The notes below the pieces were generated by a model. It searched no databases. It was given only the letters and a program-made list of their open reading frames with translations, and was not told the origin of the DNA. From NCBI RefSeq assembly GCF_040833965.1, contig NZ_CP162142.1:930001-994000 (forward strand): a stretch of 64,000 bases of DNA, written 5' to 3'. The position numbers and the translations under genes were made by a program. Of this stretch, positions 56,104 to 64,000 are shown piece after piece. This DNA comes from Leptospira sp. WS39.C2. GTDB lineage: Bacteria; Spirochaetota; Leptospiria; Leptospirales; Leptospiraceae. Positions within the stretch are counted from its first letter, which is position 1. Each line of letters begins with the position of its first letter.

Positions 56104-57273
56104 GTGGATGATTTTTATAAAAACCTAAAACCTAGTTCCCAGTTCCAAAATATCTTCGAAGGGTCAACGGTAACCAAAGTCCCTGATGATTGGTTTGTTC
56201 TCATTACTGACATTGTTGGTTCTACAAAAGCGATTGAAGAAGGTCGTTATAAGGATGTGAATACTGCCGGTGGTCTAACGGCGATTGCTGTAGCCAATGT
56301 GTATGGGCACATGGATTTTCCATTTGTATTTGGTGGGGATGGAGTTACGTTTTTATTACCTATCAATTTGTTGTTTCCCATTCGTTCCGCCATTGCTGAT
56401 ACCATCACCCAAGTTCGTTTAGCGTTTGGTTTGGAAATGCGTGCAGGGATTGTTCCTGTGCAGGAATTATACCGAGCTGGTACTGAATTATTTTTAAGCA
56501 AATTCAAAGCTTCTGATCATTATGTGCAATGTTCTCTTTTTGGAACTGCTTTGCCTCTTGCGGAACAATGGATCAAAGAAGGAAAAGATGAATCCTATTT
56601 GGTCCGTGAAAATGAAAAAATCCTACCTGCCGATTTCACAGGTTTTACTTGCCGTTGGAAGGATGTCCCCAGTGAAAGAGGGGAGATTGTTTCCCTGATT
56701 GTCAAACCAAACCATTCTGATTTAGAAGTTTGTAAAAAGATCGTCACACGGGTATTACATTTTATCCGTTCCGAATATGGAGAAGAAAAAGAATACCATC
56801 CACTCAGTCTCAACCAAATCGAATTGGATAATGGCAATCATTTACGAAAAGAAGCTGTCGCAAGAACTGGAAAACATTCAGGGATACGTTATCGCCTAAC
56901 ACTGTTTCAAATTTGGATCGAAAGGACCTTAATGGCCGTGGCCATGAAATGGAAACTACCTCTCAAATCAGGGCATTATTCTTTGGATCGATTAAAAGAA
57001 TACCAAGTGATGTCTGCTGACTTCCGGAAATATGATGGAACTCTTAAGATGGTCATTGATGGATCCAAAAAACATAGGTTGGCACTTGAGGCCTTCTTAC
57101 AAAAGTTAGAAGGTGAAGGGTTACTACATTATGGAATTTTTGTTTCGAACAGGTCACTTATGACCTGTGTCTTAAAAGTAGCTTCCTCAGATGAAGTTCA
57201 TTTTGTGGATGGAGCCGATGGCGGGTTTGCTATGGCCGCCAAGGCTTTGAAGGAAAAATTGAAAGGGAATTAA
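56104..57273 (+). CDS. DUF3095 protein with class III cyclase-like fold
   Basis: The start is GTG at 56104. The N-terminal 200 residues resemble an adenylate/guanylate cyclase catalytic core: the metal Asp in LITDIVGSTKAIEEGRY, then FVFGGDGVTFLLP holding the second acidic site. The C-terminal half is DUF3095-specific (YQVMSADFRKYDGTLKMVIDG, FVDGADGGFAMAAKALK). Both metal-binding acidic residues are kept, so activity is possible, but no product has been shown for this family to my knowledge. No membrane or receptor domain. Convergent with the DUF1554 gene. Confidence 0.75.
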   Translation: MDDFYKNLKPSSQFQNIFEGSTVTKVPDDWFVLITDIVGSTKAIEEGRYKDVNTAGGLTAIAVANVYGHMDFPFVFGGDGVTFLLPINLLFPIRSAIADTITQVRLAFGLEMRAGIVPVQELYRAGTELFLSKFKASDHYVQCSLFGTALPLAEQWIKEGKDESYLVRENEKILPADFTGFTCRWKDVPSERGEIVSLIVKPNHSDLEVCKKIVTRVLHFIRSEYGEEKEYHPLSLNQIELDNGNHLRKEAVARTGKHSGIRYRLTLFQIWIERTLMAVAMKWKLPLKSGHYSLDRLKEYQVMSADFRKYDGTLKMVIDGSKKHRLALEAFLQKLEGEGLLHYGIFVSNRSLMTCVLKVASSDEVHFVDGADGGFAMAAKALKEKLKGN

Positions 57274-57294
57274 GAGGAAAGTTCTGGATAATTG

Positions 57295-57323
57295 CTGAAT
57301 GGAAATTTGTTTCTTCCATTCAG
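57295..57323. terminator. Probable bidirectional terminator
   Basis: A perfect 10-bp stem (CTGAATGGAA with TTCCATTCAG) and a 9-base loop lie between the convergent DUF3095 and DUF1554 genes. T-richness beyond it is modest on the plus strand and slight on the minus strand. Confidence 0.5.
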
Positions 57324-57345
57324 GTTCTAGTTTCTGAGTTGTTAT

Positions 57346-60093
57346 TTATTGTTGGACACAAATTATTTTTTTTGTCACAGAACAAATCGATTCTTGGCTC
57401 GTTACACTTGTGTTAGATGCCATCGTCCAAGTTTGACCATACAAATACGTTGTTGGTGATGACGGACAATTTTGGTAGGTAAAACCATTGCAGTTATGGA
57501 TGTAGGTCAAGCCATCGCCTGGTGGACAACTAGGGGTGGAACCTTGTGTCGCTGCTGTTAAACTCGTAGTCATACCAGTCCAGTACTGGTCACCCACTGT
57601 TGAAAAAGAACGAGAGATGCTTGTTGGATCAAACCCTGCTGAGCCATTGGCAATAAACAATCGTGTGTGTTCATCACTGCAATTAGAATAACCAGAGCTA
57701 TTACAACGGTAATATTGATTTCCAGCTGTTAGTACCCAGTTGGTTCCATTCGGAATTCTGTCATTGACAGCACCACCACTATTACTAACAATTAGGGCTT
57801 TATAAGTTCCCACTGGAACTCCACCTGGTTTGTTATTATCACATGTGTCATCAGCACCAAACACACCTTGTGCGGTCATCTCTCCGTTATAACTTGAAGT
57901 AGTTACAAAGATTGCTTTTCCGGCTGGTTCATTGTCTTCGTTGGTGATGCTATGGTCAGTTGGGTTTGCCGCATTTTGATAATTGGTGTCTGTATTGGCA
58001 ACCATCGCAAATTGGATGTCAAAACTTTGGTTCCCATCCGCATAGGTATCATCTTGGCCAACAACAGTGAAGGTTTGTTTTTTCGCAGAACTGGCACAAC
58101 CACTATCAGAAGCATTTCCAGGTTCTACTTCACTATTTACAGGGAAGGTAATCGGGGAGGATGTGATGGCTCCACATTCTCCAGATGCGGCAGTCCCTGC
58201 TGTATAAGATTTACAAGTGATATTGAGTACAACTGGTTGTGATGGGTTATTGCCACCCAAACAAACCGATACGGTTGCTGTATTGGTTGTGCCTTCTCTT
58301 GTGTTTCCCACGTGAGAAATATAAAACGCCTTTTCATCGTCTGTGGTAGCAGCATAAACATCAATTGGATTGTAAACAAGCCCACCAGTGGATTCTAAAG
58401 TTGTGACTGTCCAATATTGGGTGAGGTCCACAAGGATATCATCTACATGGGTTAATACTATTTGGTTTGCCCCACCGGATTCCATAAAATTGTAGTTAGA
58501 TGAAGAGACCGTCACACTTCCAGGTACAGTCCCTTCTGTTGTGTCGGTACTTGTGAGTCCAACGGTAATGTCTGAACCAGGGGCCGATTGTGCAATCATC
58601 CATATATTGGTAGAACCTCCTTCTTGGGCACTCAGCACGTTGCCGACGATGCCACGGGCAGGTCCAGAAAAGTTACAAGGTTGGAGGAGGTGGGTTCCAT
58701 CATTATCACAAGAACGCACAGTAAACGTAGGTTCTGCGACTGTTGTGTTGTATGTTGCATCTGCAGAAGAAGCTACAAACGAAACCGTATAGTCCGCATT
58801 TCCTGTGTTTGCCGCATCCGATTTCCCTTCCACCTGGAAGGTTTGGTAGGTATTCCAATCAGTCGTCGAAAAAATTAGAGTTGGCGTAAGGATTGTACAT
58901 TTATTCCCACAAGTAGATGAAAAATTCAAAGTGACTGAATTTGTTGGTTTGGTGCGGAGTTTGATTTGGAATTGTGAATATTTGGTTCCAAACCGATTGC
59001 TTTCATCTGAGGCAAATCCATTGATTCCTCCACCAGATGCACCAGTGGTACCTGTAGTTGCATCAAACTTTATATAGGCGTAACCTGGAACACTTTGGTC
59101 TCTATTGTAAACCACAACATTTCTTGGTTTCAATCCATTATAATCGGCATCAGCACTGCTTGTTGTTGCCACCTCGACTGTATACACTTTGATGCCATCA
59201 ATTTCCAAATCATCAATCGAGGTAATTGTCACTGCTTGTTCCGTTGCATAATTACCAGGTGTGAAAGTGAGTGTCTTAGGATTGGCTGTTCCTTCTCGGT
59301 TACTAACATTCACAGAATCAAAAACTTCATTGATCGGAATGGTAACATTGGCAGTGGGCGCTGTCCGAAGTCTTACTTGGAAGGTTCCGTTTGTTGCGGT
59401 TGCAGATGGCCCTGGTTCTTCCATCACACGTGAGATATTGGACACACGAACGCCTGGGCCTTCATCGTCTTCCACTGCCACCGAAATATCACAGGCATCT
59501 TTTCCAGTATATGTGCCGGAAACTTCTTCTCCACTTCCATTTTTTTGCACCATGGTTCCAAGTGCCACTGTCATAGGATCTACCTTAGCACTTCTGTCTG
59601 TATCTTGAACGACAGTAAAAGTAAAACATTGCCTTTGGGCCACACCATTTCCTGTGAACGTAAGTTTGGTGGGGATCGCAACATCTGGAGCAGGGAAAGT
59701 TTTTAGTGAAGTAATTCTTGATCCGTAATTCGAAGTGACTGATACAGGGATTTCCAAACTCCCGCTAAACGGAACATTTGGATAAATACAGGTCTGGAAG
59801 GATCTATAACCCCAAGCTGTACCTGCATCAACATCCACATCATTTAAACCATTTTCATTGACCGTGCTGAAAGTAGAGTTCACATCTCCGTCTTCCACAA
59901 GTGACACCGCAGTTGTCGTGATGGTAACATGAGTGGAACATGTGGTGGTTTGGTTTCCTAATGCTCGGTCAAATCGTTCGCTAAGGCCAAAGAGAAACGT
60001 GTCTCCCGCAGAGACTGCACCGCTACATCCAATTAGGAGAGATACTAAAACTAAAGGAATGGTGGTAGTGAAAAATTGTTTTTTGGAATGCAT
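57346..60093 (-). CDS. Calx-beta repeat and DUF1554 lipoprotein
   Basis: I start at the ATG at 60093, which gives a compact leader MHSKKQFF and the lipobox LLIGC (Cys23); an upstream start at 60132 would add 13 residues. About five Calx-beta-like beta-sandwich units fill residues 40-700, with recurring segments such as TVTSIDDLEIDG-like and TVVGQDDTYADGNQSF. The C-terminal 200 residues are a DUF1554 domain (KAIFVTTSSYNGEM, cysteine-rich end), a family typical of Leptospira surface proteins. Probably surface exposed; adhesin or ligand binding is possible. It is richer in G and C than its neighbours by eye. Confidence 0.8.
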   Translation of the reverse strand: MHSKKQFFTTTIPLVLVSLLIGCSGAVSAGDTFLFGLSERFDRALGNQTTTCSTHVTITTTAVSLVEDGDVNSTFSTVNENGLNDVDVDAGTAWGYRSFQTCIYPNVPFSGSLEIPVSVTSNYGSRITSLKTFPAPDVAIPTKLTFTGNGVAQRQCFTFTVVQDTDRSAKVDPMTVALGTMVQKNGSGEEVSGTYTGKDACDISVAVEDDEGPGVRVSNISRVMEEPGPSATATNGTFQVRLRTAPTANVTIPINEVFDSVNVSNREGTANPKTLTFTPGNYATEQAVTITSIDDLEIDGIKVYTVEVATTSSADADYNGLKPRNVVVYNRDQSVPGYAYIKFDATTGTTGASGGGINGFASDESNRFGTKYSQFQIKLRTKPTNSVTLNFSSTCGNKCTILTPTLIFSTTDWNTYQTFQVEGKSDAANTGNADYTVSFVASSADATYNTTVAEPTFTVRSCDNDGTHLLQPCNFSGPARGIVGNVLSAQEGGSTNIWMIAQSAPGSDITVGLTSTDTTEGTVPGSVTVSSSNYNFMESGGANQIVLTHVDDILVDLTQYWTVTTLESTGGLVYNPIDVYAATTDDEKAFYISHVGNTREGTTNTATVSVCLGGNNPSQPVVLNITCKSYTAGTAASGECGAITSSPITFPVNSEVEPGNASDSGCASSAKKQTFTVVGQDDTYADGNQSFDIQFAMVANTDTNYQNAANPTDHSITNEDNEPAGKAIFVTTSSYNGEMTAQGVFGADDTCDNNKPGGVPVGTYKALIVSNSGGAVNDRIPNGTNWVLTAGNQYYRCNSSGYSNCSDEHTRLFIANGSAGFDPTSISRSFSTVGDQYWTGMTTSLTAATQGSTPSCPPGDGLTYIHNCNGFTYQNCPSSPTTYLYGQTWTMASNTSVTSQESICSVTKKIICVQQ

Positions 60094-60392
60094 GCGAAAT
60101 TTCCCGTCGGCCGATCTTTTTTTATAAAACAAAGAATGATTTTCTTTCTCTTCATGGCAACGACATTCTCTAAATCCAAACGAAAGAAAATTCTATTAAC
60201 CATTGTTAAACATCGTTTGCTATGAACGAATATCTTATGAATCCGCTATCCTCATTTCGTGATTGTCCTAAGGAAGTATGTCAAACGTACGTTAAATTAT
60301 GGAAGGGGTATGAAATCAATTTCAATCAAATGGAACAAAGATTTATCAATTGATTTCTTATCTTGGTGCGAAAGATAAGGACAGTTCGTTCT
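60094..60392. other. Intergenic region between divergent lipoprotein genes
   Basis: About 300 bases between the DUF1554 and OmpA-like genes. It should hold two promoters, but I see no convincing pair of boxes. A 43-codon open frame (60222-60353) lacks a ribosome site and is probably not a gene. Confidence 0.4.
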
Positions 60393-61082
60393 ATGTTCAG
60401 ACATTCAAGTTTTCTAATCCTCACTTTCCTAATCCTTTCCCAATGCCAAACCACCACCAAACCAGAGTGGATGGAAACGGAAACCTTTCAGAAATTTTGT
60501 GGCTGTGTCCAAATTGATGAATCAAAACCCAGTGAACATTTGGGAAGTTTGCCCGTTGGCTCTCTCGACAAATTAGGTACGCCTGATTATTTAGAAAAAT
60601 TATACAAAGGCCTTCGCAGTGATTTTGAACACACTGGCACACCTTTTGAAGAAGTAGGAGGAAGCCTTGTTGCCAAAGGGGTCGAACTCAAACGAATCGA
60701 AGACGATGAAAAAAGACTTCGTGAACTTCTCATCATCATCGATGGAGACGTTGCCTTCCCATCTGGAAAATCAACCTTAACACCAAAGGCAAAGGAACTC
60801 ATTGCAAAAGTGGGTGACGCCATGGAAGCCTATCCAGAAACCAATTGTCGGATCGGGGGTCACACGGACAGTGTAGGTGCTTTTTCCATGAACCTCAAAC
60901 TCAGTAAAGAAAGATCCCAATCTGTTAAAAAAGAACTCAAACTTGTCCATAAAATTGCGGAAGAACGATTTAAGGAAGTGGATGGGTATGCAGATTTACA
61001 TAAAATCGTCGATACAATGTTAGCTGAAAAGAAAAACCGTAGAACTGAAATTTACGTGGGGACAGTACGCATTGTTTACTAA
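60393..61082 (+). CDS. OmpA-family lipoprotein
   Basis: The ATG at 60393 (AAGGA 11 bases upstream) gives the leader MFRHSSFLILTFLILSQC with a loose lipobox at Cys18; an earlier TTG is not needed. The C-terminal domain (about 115-225) is an OmpA/MotB peptidoglycan-binding module: VAFPSGKSTLTPKAKELI, then IGGHTDSVG and LSKERSQSVKKEL, and the closing KKNRRTEIYVG. The N-terminal part (20-110) contains CGCVQ and is unassigned. It should link the outer membrane to peptidoglycan. The following outer-membrane protein gene starts 22 bases on. Confidence 0.85.
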   Translation: MFRHSSFLILTFLILSQCQTTTKPEWMETETFQKFCGCVQIDESKPSEHLGSLPVGSLDKLGTPDYLEKLYKGLRSDFEHTGTPFEEVGGSLVAKGVELKRIEDDEKRLRELLIIIDGDVAFPSGKSTLTPKAKELIAKVGDAMEAYPETNCRIGGHTDSVGAFSMNLKLSKERSQSVKKELKLVHKIAEERFKEVDGYADLHKIVDTMLAEKKNRRTEIYVGTVRIVY

Positions 61083-61104
61083 AATACGAAATTCTACAAG
61101 TCCA

Positions 61105-62361
61105 ATGAAATTGAATACTTTCGTTTTGATGTTAATATTGTTTTTTTCTGTTTCCTTATTAAAGGCAGAAGAAACAAACAAAACTACCCCAACATCGGAT
61201 CCAAAAAAAGAAGCTTCCAAAGCTACGGAAAAAACAAATCCAAGTTTGAGTCCCAATGAAGAACCTCCTCTTCAGACAAACAAACCAAATTCAAATCCAT
61301 TAGCAAGTTTAGAATCCAGAGAAGACAACCAAACACCAATGGAGATCTTCAATAAAGTGTATGAACATCGGTTTATGATCCGTGCTGGTTTTGGAATTGG
61401 AAAATTATCTCCTGCAATTTTAAACGAAACAGGACCTGCATGGTTTCAAAATTCCCTCTTCCGCCAAATTACAGAACCTGGTGCTCCCTTATCCGTTCCT
61501 TACAAACCAGCAAAAGATTTGGGTGTGAACTCACAATTTTTTGACATACGATATGGTTATAAAAACAAATACGAAATCCAATATGCCGAAGACACCGCGT
61601 TAGGTGTTTATAGCCGTAATTTGCCAGCTTCCAATAATTTTATTTCCCCAAGGACAGATACTTACTGGGCGAGTAGTTTTGAAGGGAATCGTCTCCTACG
61701 ATTTGAAGGGGTAAGCCACCATTTGCGTTTTTCCTACACCCATCCCATCACAAAAATTTTGATGGTTGGGCCTTCGGTCAATTTCCATCGTTATACGGAA
61801 AGAAATAATATTTCTTATGGTTCCTATTCGACAAGTCGACCCGAAGCGAATGTGCCAAATAAAGTCACATGGTCGATCGGTGGGGATGCAAACGCGGAAT
61901 ATTCCATGAAAGGAATATTGCCTGGTATATATTCAAAATTAAAACTTAGGGACTGGTGGGAGATCCGAGGTAGAGTGGAGTTACTCGATAGAAAAGGCAA
62001 CTTTTCTGTGTTAGGTTCCCAGATCATCCAAGAAGTATTTAATGATGGAACTACAACTTTAACTGCGGTTCTACCAGCTTACGGTGGGAAGGTTCGGGAC
62101 AAGGGAACCATCCTCAATTTAGAATCTTCTTTCCAATACTGCCGATTTACTTTGGACATTGGAATGATCCGCCAAGATGTCAAACGAACCTATGATACTT
62201 ATTTGGGTGATACCGTTGGAAATGTACCTAGGAGTGATTATTCTGCTAGGAGTGTTTATATAGGATTTTCAGAGATGTCAACATCCATCAAACACACAGT
62301 GACAGAATTTTATATCATGCCAGGTGTTTCTTTCTTCATTGACGAAGATAAAATCTACTAA
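61105..62361 (+). CDS. Probable outer-membrane beta-barrel protein
   Basis: The ATG at 61105 starts a normal signal peptide (MKLNTFVLMLILFFSVSLLKAEE); a TTG at 61072 with a GGGGA upstream, overlapping the previous stop, would add 11 residues and cannot be excluded. After a Lys/Pro/Asn-rich linker (to about 85) the protein shows alternating strands (FFDIRYGYKNKYEIQYAED, LLRFEGVSHHLRFSYTHP) and ends in an aromatic residue (DEDKIY). Family unknown. It is probably cotranscribed with the OmpA-like lipoprotein. Confidence 0.6.
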   Translation: MKLNTFVLMLILFFSVSLLKAEETNKTTPTSDPKKEASKATEKTNPSLSPNEEPPLQTNKPNSNPLASLESREDNQTPMEIFNKVYEHRFMIRAGFGIGKLSPAILNETGPAWFQNSLFRQITEPGAPLSVPYKPAKDLGVNSQFFDIRYGYKNKYEIQYAEDTALGVYSRNLPASNNFISPRTDTYWASSFEGNRLLRFEGVSHHLRFSYTHPITKILMVGPSVNFHRYTERNNISYGSYSTSRPEANVPNKVTWSIGGDANAEYSMKGILPGIYSKLKLRDWWEIRGRVELLDRKGNFSVLGSQIIQEVFNDGTTTLTAVLPAYGGKVRDKGTILNLESSFQYCRFTLDIGMIRQDVKRTYDTYLGDTVGNVPRSDYSARSVYIGFSEMSTSIKHTVTEFYIMPGVSFFIDEDKIY

Positions 62362-62413
62362 GATTTGATTCACAAATTCCTTTGCGAGTTATTTCCTTTA
62401 GGGCCATTCCACC

Positions 62414-62429
62414 GATTGGGAAACCAATC
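62414..62429 (+). repeat. GNRA-capped hairpin in the esterase leader
   Basis: GATTGG and CCAATC enclose a GAAA tetraloop (62420-62423). It lies 60 bases before the GDSL esterase gene with no T-run after it, so it is not a terminator. A small stable RNA hairpin is possible; function unknown. Confidence 0.25.
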
Positions 62430-62489
62430 CTGGATTTGGATTCTTAAAAATGTTTGCATTTTCCCGATTTTAAACCAATCTAAGAAGGG

Positions 62490-63152
62490 ATGCCGTATTT
62501 AATCATTTTTCTCTCCTTATTTTTTTTCGTTAGTTGTGGGAATCCATCTGAACCAGGAAACGACAACAAATTAGAACCAAAAGATAATACCCAAACCAAA
62601 CGAATTCTCTATTTTGGTGATTCCTTAACCGCAGGTTATGGCCTTCTCAATTATGAAGATGCTTGGCCACATATCCTCACAAACCGTATCAATGCAGAAG
62701 GTTATTCCTACCAAATGACAAATGCAGGTGTTTCGGGTGACACAACAAGTGGTGGTCTTGGTAGATTGGAATGGGTGCTTGCGGAAAAACCTTCGATCTT
62801 TGTACTCGAGTTAGGTGCCAATGATATGTTACGTGGGATTAGTCCAGAAGTGACAAAAAAAAACCTACAATCAATGATCAAACAAATCAAATCACAATAC
62901 CCAAACACCAAAATATTGTTAGTTGGAATGATGGCTACACCCAATATGGGGAAAAAATATGCAAATGCATTTAACACTATATATCCAGAGTTAGCCAAAG
63001 AAGAAAATCTTCCGTTAGTTCCTTTTATCTTGGAAAAAGTGGCAAGCATTCGTAAACTCAATCAAAAGGATGGGATCCATCCCACAGAAGCTGGCCACAA
63101 ATTAGTTGCAGACACTGTGTACCCTTATATCAAACCCCTTTTAGAAAAATAG
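62490..63152 (+). CDS. GDSL-type esterase/lysophospholipase lipoprotein
   Basis: The leader ends in FFVSC (Cys16), a lipobox. The SGNH-hydrolase blocks are complete: Ser in FGDSLTAGYGL, Gly in NAGVSGDTTSGG, Asn in ELGANDMLRG and the Asp-His pair in DGIHPTEAGH. The sequence order and length match TesA/arylesterase-type enzymes, so it probably cleaves lysophospholipids or acyl esters at the envelope. AAGGG directly abuts the ATG. The 12-base gap to tenA suggests cotranscription. Confidence 0.88.
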   Translation: MPYLIIFLSLFFFVSCGNPSEPGNDNKLEPKDNTQTKRILYFGDSLTAGYGLLNYEDAWPHILTNRINAEGYSYQMTNAGVSGDTTSGGLGRLEWVLAEKPSIFVLELGANDMLRGISPEVTKKNLQSMIKQIKSQYPNTKILLVGMMATPNMGKKYANAFNTIYPELAKEENLPLVPFILEKVASIRKLNQKDGIHPTEAGHKLVADTVYPYIKPLLEK

Positions 63153-63164
63153 GAATTTAATTTT

Positions 63165-63860
63165 ATGCAAAGTCCCTTTCCCATCCCTCCGTTTGCCCTA
63201 GAATGTAAAACATTCGCGAAAGATTCGTTTGGCGCTTCTTTCACTCACCCTTTTGTTTTGGCCCTTGCCGATGGCACACTGGATCCAAAACTTTTTCGTT
63301 TTTACCAAATCCAAGATGCAAAGTATTTAGAGGCCTTTTCAGATGCTTGCGCCATTCTTTCCACTAAAGTGAAAGACCCTGAGGATAAACTTTGGCTCAT
63401 CGATGCCGCAAGGATGGCACTTGTTGTGGAAAGCCAACTCCACCTTGGTTATGGGAAAACTTTAGGTTACGATACAAATACAATCGCAAACACAGAACCC
63501 ACTCCGAATAATTTAGCCTACCAAAATCATATGGTGGCAACGGCGCTACAAGGCACTGTCCTCGAGGGATTTTGTGCCATTGCACCTTGTCCTTGGTTGT
63601 ACATAGAGCTTGGGCAACACCTACTTCGAGAAAAAGGTTCGATCCCAGAAGACCACCCTTATGCTTCGTGGTTACTCATGTACTCTGATCCTGGATTCAA
63701 TGAATATATGACTGAGCTCCTCAAAAGAGTTCAGAAGTATGCAGAACTCTCTGATCCTTCTGCCAAAAACCGAGCCAAAATTTCCTTCCAACAAAGTTGT
63801 AATTACGAATGGATGTTTTGGGAGCAGGCTTGGACAAGTCAAACTTGGCCATCCCGATAA
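63165..63860 (+). CDS. tenA: TenA-family thiaminase II (aminopyrimidine salvage)
   Basis: It hydrolyses base-degraded thiamin or aminomethylpyrimidine for salvage. The all-helical fold carries the expected residues: Asp51 in QIQDAKYL, the nucleophile Cys142 in APCPWLYIELG, and Glu215 in NYEWMFWEQAW. Length 231 is typical of the Cys-type TenA. No thi genes or THI-element are visible nearby; it follows the GDSL esterase, an unusual neighbour. A PqqC-like role is unlikely given the Cys. Confidence 0.9.
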   Translation: MQSPFPIPPFALECKTFAKDSFGASFTHPFVLALADGTLDPKLFRFYQIQDAKYLEAFSDACAILSTKVKDPEDKLWLIDAARMALVVESQLHLGYGKTLGYDTNTIANTEPTPNNLAYQNHMVATALQGTVLEGFCAIAPCPWLYIELGQHLLREKGSIPEDHPYASWLLMYSDPGFNEYMTELLKRVQKYAELSDPSAKNRAKISFQQSCNYEWMFWEQAWTSQTWPSR

Positions 63861-63867
63861 AAGTCTG

Positions 63868-63999
63868 TTAGGTGGAGTATTTGGTTGTTTTCCCAACGGG
63901 AAAAACAACCTCTGCTGATTTTGGTAGGACTGGTTTTTTGGTTCTATCTTTTCCGTCTTTTTTCCTTGCCGATTTGATTAGGTTCCAAATGATGGTTTC
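63868..63999 (-). CDS. C-terminal end of a minus-strand gene, cut by the window edge
   Basis: An open frame enters from the right edge and stops at the TAA at 63868-63870. The visible 43 residues run from ETIIWNLIKSARKKDGKD through PVLPKSAEVVFPVGKT to YST, a plausible basic C-terminus. It is convergent with tenA. Too little is seen to name a family. Confidence 0.5.
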   Translation of the reverse strand, partial: ETIIWNLIKSARKKDGKDRTKKPVLPKSAEVVFPVGKTTKYST

Positions 64000-64000
64000 A

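Noticed and set aside
60110..60120. GCCGAT near the DUF1554 start, considered as a sigma-28 -10 box
   Set aside because: No TAAA-like box 15 bases upstream on either strand.
60222..60353. 43-codon open frame in the lipoprotein intergenic region
   Set aside because: No ribosome site, no hydrophobic or conserved pattern; likely random, though conservation could rescue it.
63883..63910. Inverted repeat GGTTGTTTT/AAAAACAACC after tenA, first read as a terminator
   Set aside because: It lies inside the open frame of the minus-strand gene and has no T-run after it; the repeat is probably coding.
1..64000. Search for tRNA, rRNA, CRISPR arrays, insertion sequences, prophage and riboswitches
   Set aside because: Nothing convincing was seen by reading; tenA has no visible TPP element. 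A dedicated RNA search could still find small RNAs.

Overview
The window looks like a chromosomal segment of a Leptospira species. Several features point there: spirochete-type flagellar genes (flhF, flhG, fliA, flbB, fliJ, fliI), many lipoproteins with loose spirochetal lipoboxes, a DUF1554 lipoprotein, a MurA with Asp in place of the catalytic Cys, an AT-rich composition and frequent TTG/GTG starts. The base composition and free-living style gene content suggest a saprophyte-like (L. biflexa type) clade, but that is inference. No rRNA, tRNA, CRISPR array, prophage or insertion sequence was seen.

Layout. 1-6168: a cut-off secreted protein, a lipoprotein aminopeptidase, an anchored HtrA-type protease, an aminotransferase, murI and purM. 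6158-15864 (minus): a tight eight-gene chemotaxis operon, in transcription order mcp, cheW, cheA, cheB, a pseudo-receiver/ATPase protein, two single-domain receivers and a 7TM-PAS histidine kinase. 15962-27562: outer-membrane and lipoprotein genes, a SpoIIE-type phosphatase, enoyl-CoA hydratase, glycogen phosphorylase, a receiver with a HEAT-repeat protein, and further envelope proteins. 27839-31419: a small protein, a Wzm/Wzt-type polysaccharide ABC exporter and UDP-glucose dehydrogenase. 31465-35695: a thioredoxin-TPR protein, hisE, lpxK, and a split mnmC (mnmD plus mnmC2).

35881-43633 is a flagellar operon, flhF-flhG-membrane protein-fliA-FapA(DUF342)-two unknowns-remA-gmk. 43673-49554 carries flbB, fliJ and fliI on the minus strand. 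Between fliJ and fliI, on the opposite strand, lies a 1065-residue 7TM receptor/histidine kinase/receiver/PP2C fusion. 49632-57273 holds a lipoprotein, a small zinc-finger-like protein, a NapG/MauM-like ferredoxin, murA, a PilZ-like membrane protein, a secreted GH3 hexosaminidase and a cyclase-like DUF3095 protein. 57346-64000 holds the Calx-beta/DUF1554 lipoprotein, an OmpA-like lipoprotein, an outer-membrane protein, a GDSL esterase lipoprotein, tenA and the end of a minus-strand gene.

Functionally the window is dominated by motility, sensing and the envelope. The features most worth follow-up are five FG-[LI]-F motifs in the CheA linker where a P2 domain would be expected, the sensor/phosphatase gene that splits the flbB-fliJ-fliI group, RemA in a flagellar operon, and a HEAT-repeat gene with no ordinary start codon near its signal peptide.
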